Assembly: GCF_013373865.1 (NCBI RefSeq)
Contig: NC_050468.1
Location: 25,748,774 to 25,812,773, forward strand
From: Monomorium pharaonis
Lineage: Eukaryota; Arthropoda; Insecta; Hymenoptera; Formicidae
Reading direction: 5' to 3'
DNA: 64,000 nucleotides
The notes below the pieces were generated by a model. That model worked only from the letters and a program-made list of their open reading frames with translations. It was not told where the DNA came from and searched no databases. The position numbers were made by a program, and so were the translations under genes. This document shows, one piece after another, positions 52,560 to 64,000 of the stretch (positions are counted from its first letter, which is position 1; every line of letters starts with the position of its first letter).

Positions 52560-54169
52560 ATTCGCAATCAATCGCTATCACGTCATTCTCATCGTGCCTC
52601 GGCCCGCCCGTCACAGATCGTCATAGAGAATACCAACCCGAATTGGCTGAAGCGAAATGGCATGGGTAACGATTTCACTCGTGGAACACAGGGGTGGGTG
52701 GTGCACGAAGGGGATTGAAGGGTTCGAAGGTTACGATGGGCCATAGGTAACGCTTCGCTGGCATAAACAAAGTACGAGGATTAGGGTAGGTCAGTAGTAA
52801 TCGACGTTTCAAATACCGTGACTGCTAATTTGTTGACCGATACTTCGAATGACATAATTTCTAAACTCGCGTAACGGTGACGGAATTATTCGTCGATTAC
52901 TCTCTTTAAAGCGTACTTTCAAATCTCGTAAGTGAGACTTTTATCTATTCATTAATTATCGATTTCCTCGATTGAGCATCTAAAAAATAATCGATACCAG
53001 GTTCCTTGGAATATCAATGATATAAAATTATGAACACCTGTGTCAGCATACGTATATTAATGAAACGTCAACGATATTATGATGCTCGGATGAACGAATA
53101 AAAATGTTTTGTGTAATATTTAAAAATATATAAGAACGTCTCTTCTCAAGTGTGAATAAATTTGAGAGCAATTTTTTCTGAATAAAAACACAGTATAGAT
53201 TGGGAATATCAAATTCTTAAACATGAATGAATAAAAAATAATGATACGTTCTTGTGTAAGTCGCATCTGCTTCTTAGTTTTTGAGTTCATAGAAAATTCG
53301 CGCAAAGAATGAAGTTTCGTTGTATATTTCTGCCTCTAAGAATCTTTATCCACGGTCTTTATTTCAAAATCAACTTTTAACGAGATATTGGAAAAGACAG
53401 TTTTTTATAAAATATATTTTATTAAAAAAAAAACAGTTTTTTATAAAATATTTACTTGACATGTTATTGAAAATACAAAAGTTGCGCAAATAGACATTCT
53501 TCCCCTCTTTCCAATTATATTCAGAAGCCAAGATCTTTCTTCAATTTTTTAAACAAAACCGCGCTTGCTAAAACCGAGTGCTCTAATTTGCAAAAGTCTC
53601 CTGTCATAGAATATTGGTTATTTGTGTGATTAATAACTCGCTTAACCGACTAAAAAAAAGTTGTTCCCTTCGAGAATCGTGACATTATTGTATATGTTTA
53701 CATAGAAATATCCGGAGCTATTAATGCCTTAACGTGAATTTACGCACATGTCTACCCATTTTATACCCAATATTCGTCTTGATAAACGAATAAAATCTAC
53801 GTATTAAGATATTAACGATTTCACATGCATACATTTGACACTTTTAGCTAGGTAAGGCGAAACGAATCGATAAGAATTCATTTTGCATCAAAATCATCAA
53901 CCAAAAGGGATTCGCTTTTTTATTCCATAAATAAATTTTATTTAATTAAAAAATTAGGTTTCGTAGATAAAGATTCTTGGATGCGGAGATGAATAACGAA
54001 ACGTTCCGTTCTTCACGCGAATTTTCCACGAATTCAGAGTCCAAAGAAGTGACGTAAACGTCCAATAAAAATATTCCTCGAGGAGGAATTCAAATTGGTC
54101 ATGGAATCCATGAGAGGTACGGGGGTGACGGCAAGGAACGGCTGACTCATTCGTACGGTATATACGTAT
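52560..54169. other. Non-coding DNA with a GC-richer patch at its start
   Basis: Positions 52560-52900 are clearly GC-richer than both flanks, without an open frame of note or a repeat. It may be a conserved regulatory element. The remainder is ordinary AT-rich sequence with no gene seen. Confidence 0.4.
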
Positions 54170-55600
54170 AATATCGCCATTCTCATTCAATACCCTCGTT
54201 TTACGCGAACGGACGTGCTAACAAGCAGACCGTTGACTCGCCTCGCTGAATCTTGTATAATCCGAAATTTCGCTCTTAGAAATATCTTAAGGCGTATTCC
54301 AGCGACGCCGCGGAGACGCCGAGCGTCGGCGTCGCGATCTTTCGTGCGCGCGGACGCATCGCATGTTAAAGGTAATCCGCCCCCGGCGGGCGCGACGGTG
54401 GGAAGGGGGGGATGGCGGCGCGTCGGTGTCGCCGCGCGCGAAAAGGGGATGATTTTTGTATGGTTAATCGACGTCGACGTCGAAGGAAGTGGGCATCGGG
54501 ACACGGCATCGGGGCCTTCCCCAATAAAACCTGTATATGTGTGTGCATGACACGTAGAGTGCGCGCGCGGTACCGTCGTCGGCGACGTCGTCGTGGGTAT
54601 CTTTACTTATTGATTGCTCCGTGGAAATTGGCCGGCGCCGCCTGCGTCGCATCGGTCGATCGTCGGGTTGCAGGCTGACGTCACCCGGTCTGCCTCCGCG
54701 GGCTATTGATTTTCTCCCTCCCCCTGAGACGCGGCGCGATTGGTCCATAAACCGAGAAAGCGGCCAGACACGGCCCTGGACCACTATACTATGTTGTCGA
54801 TCGACGCGCGCACCTTGTACCCCGTACACGTGTACGTATTACAAGGTATGTGCGCGTGTGGGGGTTACACGTGCGAACGATATGTATGTGCGTGTGCGCG
54901 CGCGCCACGTTGATTCCGATTCAACCACCACCCTCAGGTTGCTACACCGGCGTCGCACGCGATGGGACGCTCGGTAAGAGGAAGGCAGGTCCGTAGGCAG
55001 GAAGAGACCCCAGGTGTTGCGTGGGCGCGATAAGCCGTGCTGACGGAATTCGCGCGAGGGTAATACGCGAGGACTTTCGCACTCGGGGAGGGCTGAGCGT
55101 TATCCGGCATCCGGCCGATTAATATCGGTCCCGGAGCACGACTCCTCGCCAGCCTGGCCTGATCGGCGCTGGGACACACGAGTGCGCGCATCGAGCGGGG
55201 TGAGGGAGGGAGGGAGGTGTGACCTCCAAAGAATTCCTTCATTCCGCGAAATGAGATCTCTCCCGCGAGAATGCCGCGAGGTGACTTACGCGAGGACACG
55301 GTTAGAGTGATATCGGGAAGGACGGACATACCTTCGAGTTTCACGGAACTTCGGCGAGATTGCCGAATGGACGGCGACGTGCATTCTAATTTCGCTAGTT
55401 ACTTCTCTCCCCCCCCCCCCTGGCCACACAATGTGGATCGTTGATTCTCCAATTTGGTCTCGGAGTTCCGAATAGAACAAAATTCTTGAATAGACTAAGT
55501 CTTGAATAGACTCTTCCTATTACACATTCGTCCAGTTTCCTGAACGATCGATATTCGGAAACTCGTTCTGAAGACGATGTCACGACTCTCTTCGGAGTAT
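54170..55600. promoter_or_regulatory. CpG/GC-rich island, possible alternative promoter
   Basis: CpG density is very high from about 54200 to 55400, with long open frames in several frames on both strands, as GC-rich DNA produces. A consensus donor, CTCG|GTAAGA, at 54975 would fit a plus-strand first exon. A C homopolymer of about 13 is at about 55408. No protein family is recognised in any frame. Confidence 0.5.
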
Positions 55601-58600
55601 CCTGAGAACTCCGTTATCTAAAAGGCAGGATTGTGATCTAGTAACGATCTGAAACTTTAATCTGATATAAAGGGAACTTGAGATGATTTTAATTAGGGCT
55701 ACCAGTATAATTGGGGTGAATCCCTCTTTAGGGTGGTCGTAATTATAAAATGCGTGCCCGACGAGAAAATTTTTCTCGTGCACGATGTGTATATGAGTCA
55801 CTTCTTTACACAGGTTCATTAGAGTACGATAATGACCGCGAGGATCGCCCCCTCCACCTCTTCACCACACCAAACGACGCGTCAATGCGAAGGTCGTTTA
55901 AAGATTTCCCCCTGAACGTGGCAAATATCCGCGTATTTGCGTGCGTTTTCAGATCTTCTGGGTATTTTTTGTATTCGGGGGATAATCGTCGAGAACAGTT
56001 CACACTCGAAACGTTCATGTCCAATCTCTCTCCGAGAGATCCAACCTCTAATTGTCGGGATTAACGAGATAACCCGCGATGATTAATCTACGGCAAGCAA
56101 GGGTGGACTATTATACGACTATTATACGACTCCGTGCGCGATTATCAAATCAATCACTGTTCGACTTTTTCACAAAGACCCATATATTTAGAACTCCCCG
56201 GTGTATCTACGCTTTATATCTTCCGAAGACACATGTACAATGTACACGCCGTTGTAAAAGCTAAATGATAATAATAAACCAATGTCTCCCATACGTGTGC
56301 AAATACATCCGTATGACAGTATGGAGAATTGTTACGCATTGTGGTACATAAACCCAGACAATAACGCAGAAACACGTGCAAGGAACATATCGAAGATGTC
56401 TGAAACAGTATTGCCTCGCGTGACATCTTTCTAGCGTTCTTCGGATTCTCTCAGACCGTTCGAAAATAATTTATAGGAATTACAAACTCGCAATAATTAC
56501 GGAATATTCGACGCGCACAGGAACGTAACTTATAAATTATATTCTCTACCGAAATTGGTTTACCGATATTAATTAAGAAAATTAAGGCATGGCTGGAATA
56601 ATTAATTAAAATCCCTTTTCGTATCACTATTTTATCGGTCTAAAAAATGATTAGTGAAACCCTTTATAATTAGATTTATTTAGTTATTCTAAAGCTGTTT
56701 ATAAATCAAACTTATTTTATTTTTTCCGTTACTCTTTTTAACTTATTCATGATGTCTGTCATTCAAGTCAGGTCACATAAAAATTTCAGTGAAAAACTGA
56801 CACGTGTTAAAAATTTATTAATTCTTGTACCTAAAAAAAGTGTCATTATTGACTTCACCTCATACAATGATACTATTATTGCGGTTTTAAAACGCAATTG
56901 ACAAATATAATCCAGAACAGCACTTGTACTTGGTTTGAAATTGCGCATTTTAGCGACTAAATATATTATTGTTGTTAACAGAAATATATTTTTGCCATTT
57001 TTTTTATTTTGAAATCCGTTAAAGGTTTAACGAGTAAAGCTTTTTAACAAAAACGTTTGTTAATTTATTATTAGATTCTGCTATTATTTTGACGCAGTCG
57101 GGTAATACATGACCTTTTTTTACTATTAAAGAATTAACGACGTAAACCTAATAAAGGCTTTTCTTGATTGTATCTAAAATTCATTAAACCTGTTTACGTC
57201 AGTGGCCCATTATAATCCCGTTATCAAAATTTATTTGTGCAACGTATCATTCTATCTATAAAATAGTTTTGGGAATTTAAATGGTTCTTTATTGTATAGT
57301 TGGCTTACAACAGGCGTGTAATCTCTCTTCGAAATATTTGCTATTCACTGACGTAAACTAAAAGATAAGCGTACACCTGTGAGGCATTAAGTCCGCACCC
57401 TTCCGCCTGTTTCTACATACGTTTACACGAAAGTATAAGCTCGTTATAAACCGAAAGAGATAATGGATACGCCGATAATGAACGTTACGTACGTCAAGAT
57501 TGACAAACTTAAATTTCGCAGCCTACACTTTAATTAGCTTTTTCCGATTTTGTGCCTTTAGTCGGGTCGGTTCATCTTTGTGGAAGATATTTGCGCCCGC
57601 CTACGCGACCCTTGTGTGTTTCGTGCCCCTAACCATTCAGCGTGGAAATCATGAGCTCGCAGTTGCGCGCGTGGCAGAACAAACATTACTACCCCCTTAC
57701 AGAAGCCACCTACGAGGCGCTCGCGCGTGCCACGACACCCCTTCCCCTCAGTGGCTATTAAAATGTGGCACGATAACCTGAGACATAAGGTGCAATGTCT
57801 GTGCTGGGGATACTTTAATTTAATAGGATACAGGATATTTTTATCCATTTGCGAATATTAAATATAGGCAACAAAAACCGGTTTTATGGAGGGTAAAAAC
57901 ATTCCAGTGGATTATGCAAACTCAATGTAGTTATAAAAAAAGAAATGACTCTACACTGTGCAGTCATCTCTTTCACAGTGGAATATTTACTGTTCGCCGG
58001 ATCTTGTCAAAAAGGATATAGGTCTACAAATGACAGTTTGTAATAAATAAATTGAGACAAAAGCGAATTAAAGGTGTAAAGATTAGGAAAATTTAAATTG
58101 GATTTTTTGTTAAACAATTTATACTTTCGAAATTAGATAATCGTATAATACGAAGAAATAGAATTAATTGATTAAAAATAATATTTTATAATATTTATTA
58201 CATAGTGCGAACAAAGAAAATTAATTAAATAATTAAAAATAGTATTTATTCGAACTTTAAATATGATAATATTAAATATTAAACAGTATTATTTTTTACT
58301 TTACGATCGTCAATCTCAAATAAACGTCAAGGAAAACGTTGCACTCGAAACGAGAGAAGCGGATGCGTTAATAATTTCTGCTGACTAATTGCATGGAAAT
58401 AAATGATTCAGAAATCTCAGCGAAATATCAGTAGCTCTATAGTTCTAATTTTTCTGTCATTACTAAAAGTTGGCTGTTAAAGATAAAATACATTTGTTGC
58501 GAGACACAACTTTATTAACTAAAATTAAAATATGCTTTAACCCTAGAAGAAAAAACTGAAACTTTGCTTTTAGAGACAAAAGCGGGATAAAACACCATCC

Positions 58601-59216
58601 CAAACTTTTCGGGTGTCTCAATCCTTTCTATCGGTAAATTAATAATCAAATATTGAATTTTCTTTGTTTTTTATAAAAAAATAATGTATATAAACGTGAT
58701 ATTTTTTGTCAGAGAAATATTAAAAAATTTATTTAAAGTAAAAATTTGCAAAAATGGCTTTTTTACAAAAATGACTCTAATTTTTTAACAAATAAAGTAA
58801 AGTTAAAAATTTGAATGTCATTTTAAAGGGGAATAAATGCACTTTAAAGCTATGTAAGGCATTTATTTGAAGAAAAAAATATTGCAAAATTTCAAAAAGT
58901 AATAATGGGAAAATTAATAAAAAATAGTAGTAAAATTTAACATTTGAATTTATAGTATTTTAATGAACTTTTTGCGTTTACAAATATTAAACAAAACTTA
59001 TTAATGATTAAACAAATGGTAAACAAAGAAAAGTGTTTTTTTTTTAATTTAAAAACTTAGTCTGGTATCGCAAGGACATCTTATTCTTTAAATTAGAATG
59101 AAATTATACGAACAAAAGTTTTTCCCACGCAATACCTTTAACGTATAAGCGAATCCCTTTATTTTACTTACTTTTACGTAAAAAAATAAAATTTACTAAC
59201 TTTTTACAATTTCCAG
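55601..59216. other. Non-coding DNA, no gene seen
   Basis: Moderate GC near 55.6-57.8 kb, then AT-rich. Nothing was recognised apart from a small imperfect hairpin at about 57945-57975 (AAAGAAATGACT / AGTCATCTCTTT). Confidence 0.5.
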
Positions 59217-59385
59217 CCTAAACGGCAAAAGCAGTGACATTGCATCCCACGTCAAATTCTTTTTTGTACTGCTTCTCACCTACGGGGCATTGCACGCTCT
59301 GAATGTAGATCGACTGACAAAGAATCGAACTGAATTATGGTATAAGTCCAGTCTCGAAAATCTACCAGCTATTTCAAGAGCATAA
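59217..59385 (+). CDS. Candidate terminal coding exon, unidentified gene
   Basis: A pyrimidine-rich acceptor (CAATTTCCAG) precedes a 55-codon frame that starts LNGKSSDIASHVKFFFV and ends at TAA (59383-59385). The stretch is GC-richer than its flanks and includes a hydrophobic run, FFFVLLLTYGALHA, like a signal peptide or membrane segment. The frame would join in phase to the exon ending at 48208. It has no start codon of its own and no recognised family, so this is only a candidate. Confidence 0.25.
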
Positions 59386-59759
59386 ATTGAATTTTATTTA
59401 GGGCAATAATGCATCCTGCATTTGTTTTTTTTTTTCTTACACGCATTTGAATTACAGTTATTCATTGTATGGGACGTACATTTAGTTTTAGCAGTATATT
59501 GCTATAGCTCTTTGTTATAGTTTAATAAATTTATTAAATTAAGCTTCGCACGTGGCAACTATGACGTTAGCTATCCCTATCTTAAGGATATATCTCAGCT
59601 ATCATGACTATATTTTAACTTCATTGGTTAATCCTTTCTCTGCGTGCACGATAGAAACTTCAAGCCTGACCGTAAGAAAAGGTGCCTCTCTTGAGGAAGT
59701 ATCGATACCCACGTCGGTTCGATATCGAAGGGGTAGGAAAGTAGCAGTACCCTACTAAA
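59386..59759. other. Non-coding, nothing seen
   Basis: AT-rich, then rising GC toward the island at 59760. No gene supported. Confidence 0.5.
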
Positions 59760-60750
59760 CTTAAGCATCCCTACCCCAGACGCGCACGACTTCGCGTCCT
59801 CGATGACGACGACGACGACGACGACGAACGATAGACAGAGGCAACACGCAGGCGCTCGCGGTGTAACGTCGTCAGCACTCGCCACTCGACTCGGGGTTGG
59901 AGGGGGTGGTGTTGCAACGGGGGTGGCGAAGTCGACCGAACGACAGACAACAGGCAGGCAGTGCAGGGTGGCTCGTAACTCGTATGCGTGCGCGCGAGTG
60001 TACACGCGCTATAATGTCCGCCTACGTGGCCGCCGTGGTTCTCGCGGGTCGCGGATCGTCCAGCGGATGGCCGACGTAGTGACGTAAGTGGAGTGAGGAA
60101 AAAACGCCGTATCGTCGTAGTGATACGCGAGTAAACGCTTGCCGCGAGTGCCGTCGCGAGTCTCCTCGCCGCACGCGCGCGTCACTCTTTCGTCCCTTTG
60201 CGCGAAAGGGAAAGGATCCGAATCGCAATCGAGAGACACATCCTCGATCGGGCTCTCCCTTTAATTGCTGATTCTCCTCCGGCGCTCTCTTTCCGCGCTC
60301 CCGCGCCGCCGAGAAGAGGTAAGCCTGACGTCGTATCCTCCGAGCGTGGAGAGAGAGACGATCGATCGTAAAAATCCACATATACACCACCGTATGCCCG
60401 CCGTATATACCCCGCCTCACACCCCTTCCGGACCTTCCTCCGGCGAACTACGCTCGGATACGCCGTCGTATCGATCACGCCGCTGCCGTGATGGATGTTT
60501 TGTACGTCGATTACGAGGACGACCTCGCCGTGTGGTAGGGATAGGACGTTTCTTCCGGAAACCGGACGTTAATTTCCTTGGAGGGAATCCCCCCGAGATT
60601 CCCGCACCGCGGCCCTTCGGGCAACCCTCCGCGTGTCTCGCCGAACTCCTTCGAGAAATGGCAGGCGCCGCCAGACTGGAGTTCGGGGTTCCTTCGGCTT
60701 TTATTCTCAACACATTGTTCGTCTAATAGATGTGCATTGTTCGCACATCT
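59760..60750 (+). promoter_or_regulatory. CpG/GC-rich island with candidate first-exon donors
   Basis: CpG-dense block containing a (GAC)n repeat at about 59800-59826. Good donors are at 60084 (GTGAC|GTAAGT, just after ATGGCCGACGTAGTGAC) and 60320 (AGAAGAG|GTAAGC). It looks like a promoter and first exon of a plus-strand gene running past the window, possibly an alternative start of the same unit as the islands at 47.7 and 54.2 kb. The overlapping open frames on both strands are not convincing proteins. Confidence 0.5.
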
Positions 60751-62629
60751 TGTGCATATGTACGCCACAGTTCTATTTTCTTAAATACATAATGATAAAA
60801 TATTGCGTAAAACGATTAATGAAAATAAAAATCATTATTAAATAGCACATTTATTTTATATTGCTATCTACTTACGCCATTCGGAATATTAGATAATATT
60901 TTTTACGAGTGTTTTTGAACGATTTCGACAACATCGGTCATCAGTGATTGTGGCGGACAACCTGTTAACTTAAAAGGAATGCATTTTGCAACATGTATTT
61001 AGTAAATTATACTTACGTGATAAATATTGCTTTTTTGTTTTCTACCAACAGATCGAGATATTTGTCTTGTGAAGAGAAATTTGCTTCCCTTATCTCGTTA
61101 CTCTTTTAATTCCTTCGTTTTTTTCGTTTCCCATTCTCTTCTACCTTTCCAATTATCCTATTCATCCGTTATCTCATTATATCCATCGCTCACAAATAAT
61201 CTTTTTGACAGATCTCAATTTAGGACAAGACTAAAAACTTATGATCTTTCTGAATAGTAATAAATGCTTATTAAGAAGTATATTTATAATTCTCTACTTT
61301 GTTAGAAGAAACAAGAGCGAGGGGGGGGGGTAAGGTTAATTAAGTGATCGCTCCCTGAATCACGCAAGTCTTGCATATTGAAAAGCTCGTCCGTCTCGTT
61401 AGTGTCGATCGGATTCAATTACGCATTCATGCGAATTTCCACATAAGATGTCGACAACTCATTTACACGCATAAGTTGCGCATTTCCATATCTTCAAGTT
61501 TAATCCTCTCGAACTTTCGGCAAACATGTTGACAATTATCGATTATCATCCGCCGACTCGCAGACAGATAATACGTTTTCGTAAATAATATACTTTTAAA
61601 TAATAATTAAAAATAAAATAATCTTTTAAATAAATGAAAAAGTTTAATTCACAGAAAAATAGAATATTCTTTTACAATGTTACTATACATATTTATACAT
61701 ACCTATAAAACTTTCAGCTACCTGCAATACTGAAAAGCAACTTTTACAACAACACAGTAAACATTCATAACTAGTAGCCATGATATAACGTTTACATAAT
61801 ATATAAAAAGTAATTTAGACGGTTATTCCAAAAATTTAACAAGAAGTATACGAAATATCATGAATTTCACAACCATATCTCGTTCATAACCGCCTTTTCT
61901 CTTCTATAATGTACAATACATAATATACAATATGCATATAATGCATACGCATATATAATATATTTATTATTATATTTATTCCAATTATCGACCTACCCAT
62001 ATGTACACATTTTTCTAATAGCAATGCATAAATGTAATACTTACACACACCTCATATATCGGCTTACATACACCTCATATAATGACGTCAATATACATCC
62101 GTAACGTATCTATCATTTGTATTAACAATATTGATTCGTGAATATTTATAGAAAATTAAATTCTTGAACGAAAAGTGAGTTATTAATGACGCACGAAGTC
62201 GATTCTTTATAAGCAAAATAACTTTATTCGTATATAACTCGATATTTTAAGCTTTGATTGAAATGACCATCAAATATCTGAGCAACTGTGGTTTATTTAG
62301 ATCTTTTTTTCTGCTCCGATCGGGCAAGATCTTTCGTTAATCAGTCGAGATGAATATCATCTCGTCTCTCGCAAAAATATGACTTCTCCGGTTTTTCACA
62401 AATATAGATCGGTCACGGTATTAATTAATCATTCTCCCGTATCCGATAATCTAAGTATTTCTGAACGGATCAATGGCCCATACTATTCTCTGACGACGCT
62501 TGTAAATATGCCAAGTCGTTCACAACCGATTGTTGCACAGAATTGTTTTAACGGACTTGATAAAAAATCTATTATTTTAATGCAAAACAGCATAATTACA
62601 TTTTGGATAGTACAAAGCGTAATCTAAAT
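60751..62629. other. AT-rich non-coding DNA
   Basis: No gene supported. It includes a G homopolymer at about 61321 and the second copy of the dispersed repeat (61704-61920). Confidence 0.5.
61704..61920. repeat. Dispersed repeat, copy 2
   Basis: Same orientation and block order as 26348-26552 (TATAAAACTTTCAGCTA, GCAATACTGAAA, CAACTTTTA), diverged. It is about 35 kb away, outside the protease cluster. Confidence 0.7.
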
Positions 62630-64000
62630 TTAAATTTAACAAAAGCATGATGTAAATCTTATATGATCCTTAAGAATAAATTTGATGCAAAGTGACTTAT
62701 CTGATTTCAGTGGTTCATGTCAATGACAAATAACCCCTACGCGAAAAACATTCCGTGTATGAACAAAAATATATATCTTCCATTTTTAATTTAATAAAAG
62801 CACATGTGAATTTTATCTATATCCTTAGAATGAATCTGATGTAAAATGACCAATCTGGTTTCAGTGGTTCATGTCAACAACCCCTGTATGAAGAATATAC
62901 TACTTATGAAAAAATATATATTGTACATTTTAAATAAAAGCACATGGGGACCTTATATATTCTTTAAGAATGAGTCTAATATGAACCGTTCCGGTTTCAG
63001 TGGTTCATATCAACGATAAATGATCCCTATATGAATTTCGTATATGAGAAAAATATCATGCATATCATGCATATTATTTAAATTTATAATAACACATTCC
63101 ATCTCGCGTAGGACCCTTGGGATCCATGCTGAACTTTTTGTTCAGATTATTTGATATTTTAACTATAAAAAAGAACAATTTTTGATACGTAAATATATGT
63201 ATAATTAAGATGTATAAAAATATCAGTACATTAAATCGTCTTTTTTATAATAATAATTTTGAAAATTTTAACTATTATAAAATATATTTTACTTAACAAA
63301 TGTAACAAACACAAAAATATTATTGGTTTATACAATGTGGTAGACAAGTTACTTAAAATTAGCAAGACATGGAAACTTGTTAATAAAAACACATATAATT
63401 TTCATATTTTTAATGAGTCTGATATAAAGTGATATAAAGTGAAGTTTGATCTGGTTTTAGTGGTTTCTATATCAATAATTAATAAACAATCTCTGAGTGA
63501 AAAATATTTTATATGGAAAACAATATTATACAGTACATTTCAAATGTAATAAAAGTACACATGCAAACTTTGTTTTTTTTTTAGATTCAATATAATGTAA
63601 AATAATCAAATTACAATATTAGTAATTCATATCAACAGTAAACAATTCCTTATGAAAAATGTTCCATATATGAAACATATATGTATAAAAAAATTAAAAA
63701 ACAGTTTGAATCATATAATTATACAATTATATTCTTAAATGTTAAAAAAGTATACTAAAATTTTTTTTAATTTAAAAAAAATGCAATTGTTTATCAGTAA
63801 TCTATTGGTCTAATTAAGCAATAAAAAATACACTGGTTTATATAAAGGATTAAATTTAATAAAAGCACATGTTTATCTTACATGATCTTTAAGAATTAGA
63901 CTGTTTTAAAGTGACCTATCTGGTTTCAGTGGTTTAAGTCAACGATTAACGATCCCTGTGTGAAAAATATTTCACGCGCGAATATATCGCGCAAACTCCA
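62630..64000. repeat. Degenerate tandem repeat, period about 154 bp
   Basis: The core TTTCAGTGGTTCATGTCAA recurs, with decay, starting near 62705, 62859, 62995, 63455, 63612 and 63923. The larger gaps are close to multiples of about 154. Each unit also carries AATAAAAGCACATG about 100 bp before the core and TATGAAAAAT-like sequence after it. The array continues past the window end. No coding frame spans the units. Confidence 0.8.

Noticed and set aside
54187..55344. Several 80-136-codon frames on both strands
   Set aside because: They overlap in conflicting frames within CpG-rich DNA, where stop codons are rare; no domain or conserved motif appears in any.
57940..57985. Small hairpin as a microRNA precursor
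   Set aside because: The stem is only about 12 well-paired bases, and I recognise no microRNA seed sequence.
59628..60768. Overlapping frames of up to 153 codons in the 60-kb island
   Set aside because: Same composition effect; the translations are Arg/Pro/Ser-rich with no family signature and lie on both strands.

Overview
The window is eukaryotic, AT-rich and intron-bearing. The evidence for an ant (Hymenoptera, Formicidae) is a tandem cluster of chymotrypsin-like secreted serine proteases. Their S1 pocket (Gly189/Asp226), short exons and 'VIDSHICTLTK...G.C' blocks resemble fire-ant chymotrypsin. The cluster is followed by three conserved single-copy animal genes. All exon models were built by hand from splice signals, reading phase and paralogue comparison.

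Layout. (1) 1-31.9 kb: serine-protease cluster, all on the + strand. The last exon of one gene (2-121) is followed by five complete 5-exon genes at 788-5048, 9409-13027, 15329-19223, 22286-25543 and 29012-31907, plus one broken copy (7113-7605). All complete genes share the intron phase pattern 1,2,0,0. The first two complete genes are recent duplicates, carried with the preceding gene as a segmental unit; the second unit picked up several transposon insertions that the first lacks. Three genes keep the whole catalytic triad. Gene 4 has lost His57 and Ser195. Gene 6 has Asp in place of Ser195 and carries a C-terminal hydrophobic tail like a GPI-anchor signal. Traces of similar tails lie just past the stops of genes 4 and 5 in the +1 frame.

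(2) 33.5-47.3 kb: conserved genes. WDR46/UTP7 (small-subunit rRNA processing) is on the minus strand, divergent from fl(2)d/WTAP (m6A writer and splicing regulator) on the plus strand. Mitochondrial manganese superoxide dismutase follows.

(3) 47.7-64 kb: gene-poor DNA with three CpG/GC-rich islands (about 47.7-48.9, 54.2-55.6 and 59.76-60.75 kb). They look like promoters or first exons of genes whose bodies I cannot see, plus one candidate exon at 59.2 kb. The window ends in a degenerate tandem repeat of about 154 bp.

Mobile DNA is mostly short inverted-repeat (MITE-like) elements. They include a clear hAT-type insertion with an 8-bp target duplication, two elements flanked by TA, and a likely solo LTR. 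No CRISPR array, rRNA or convincing tRNA gene was seen.
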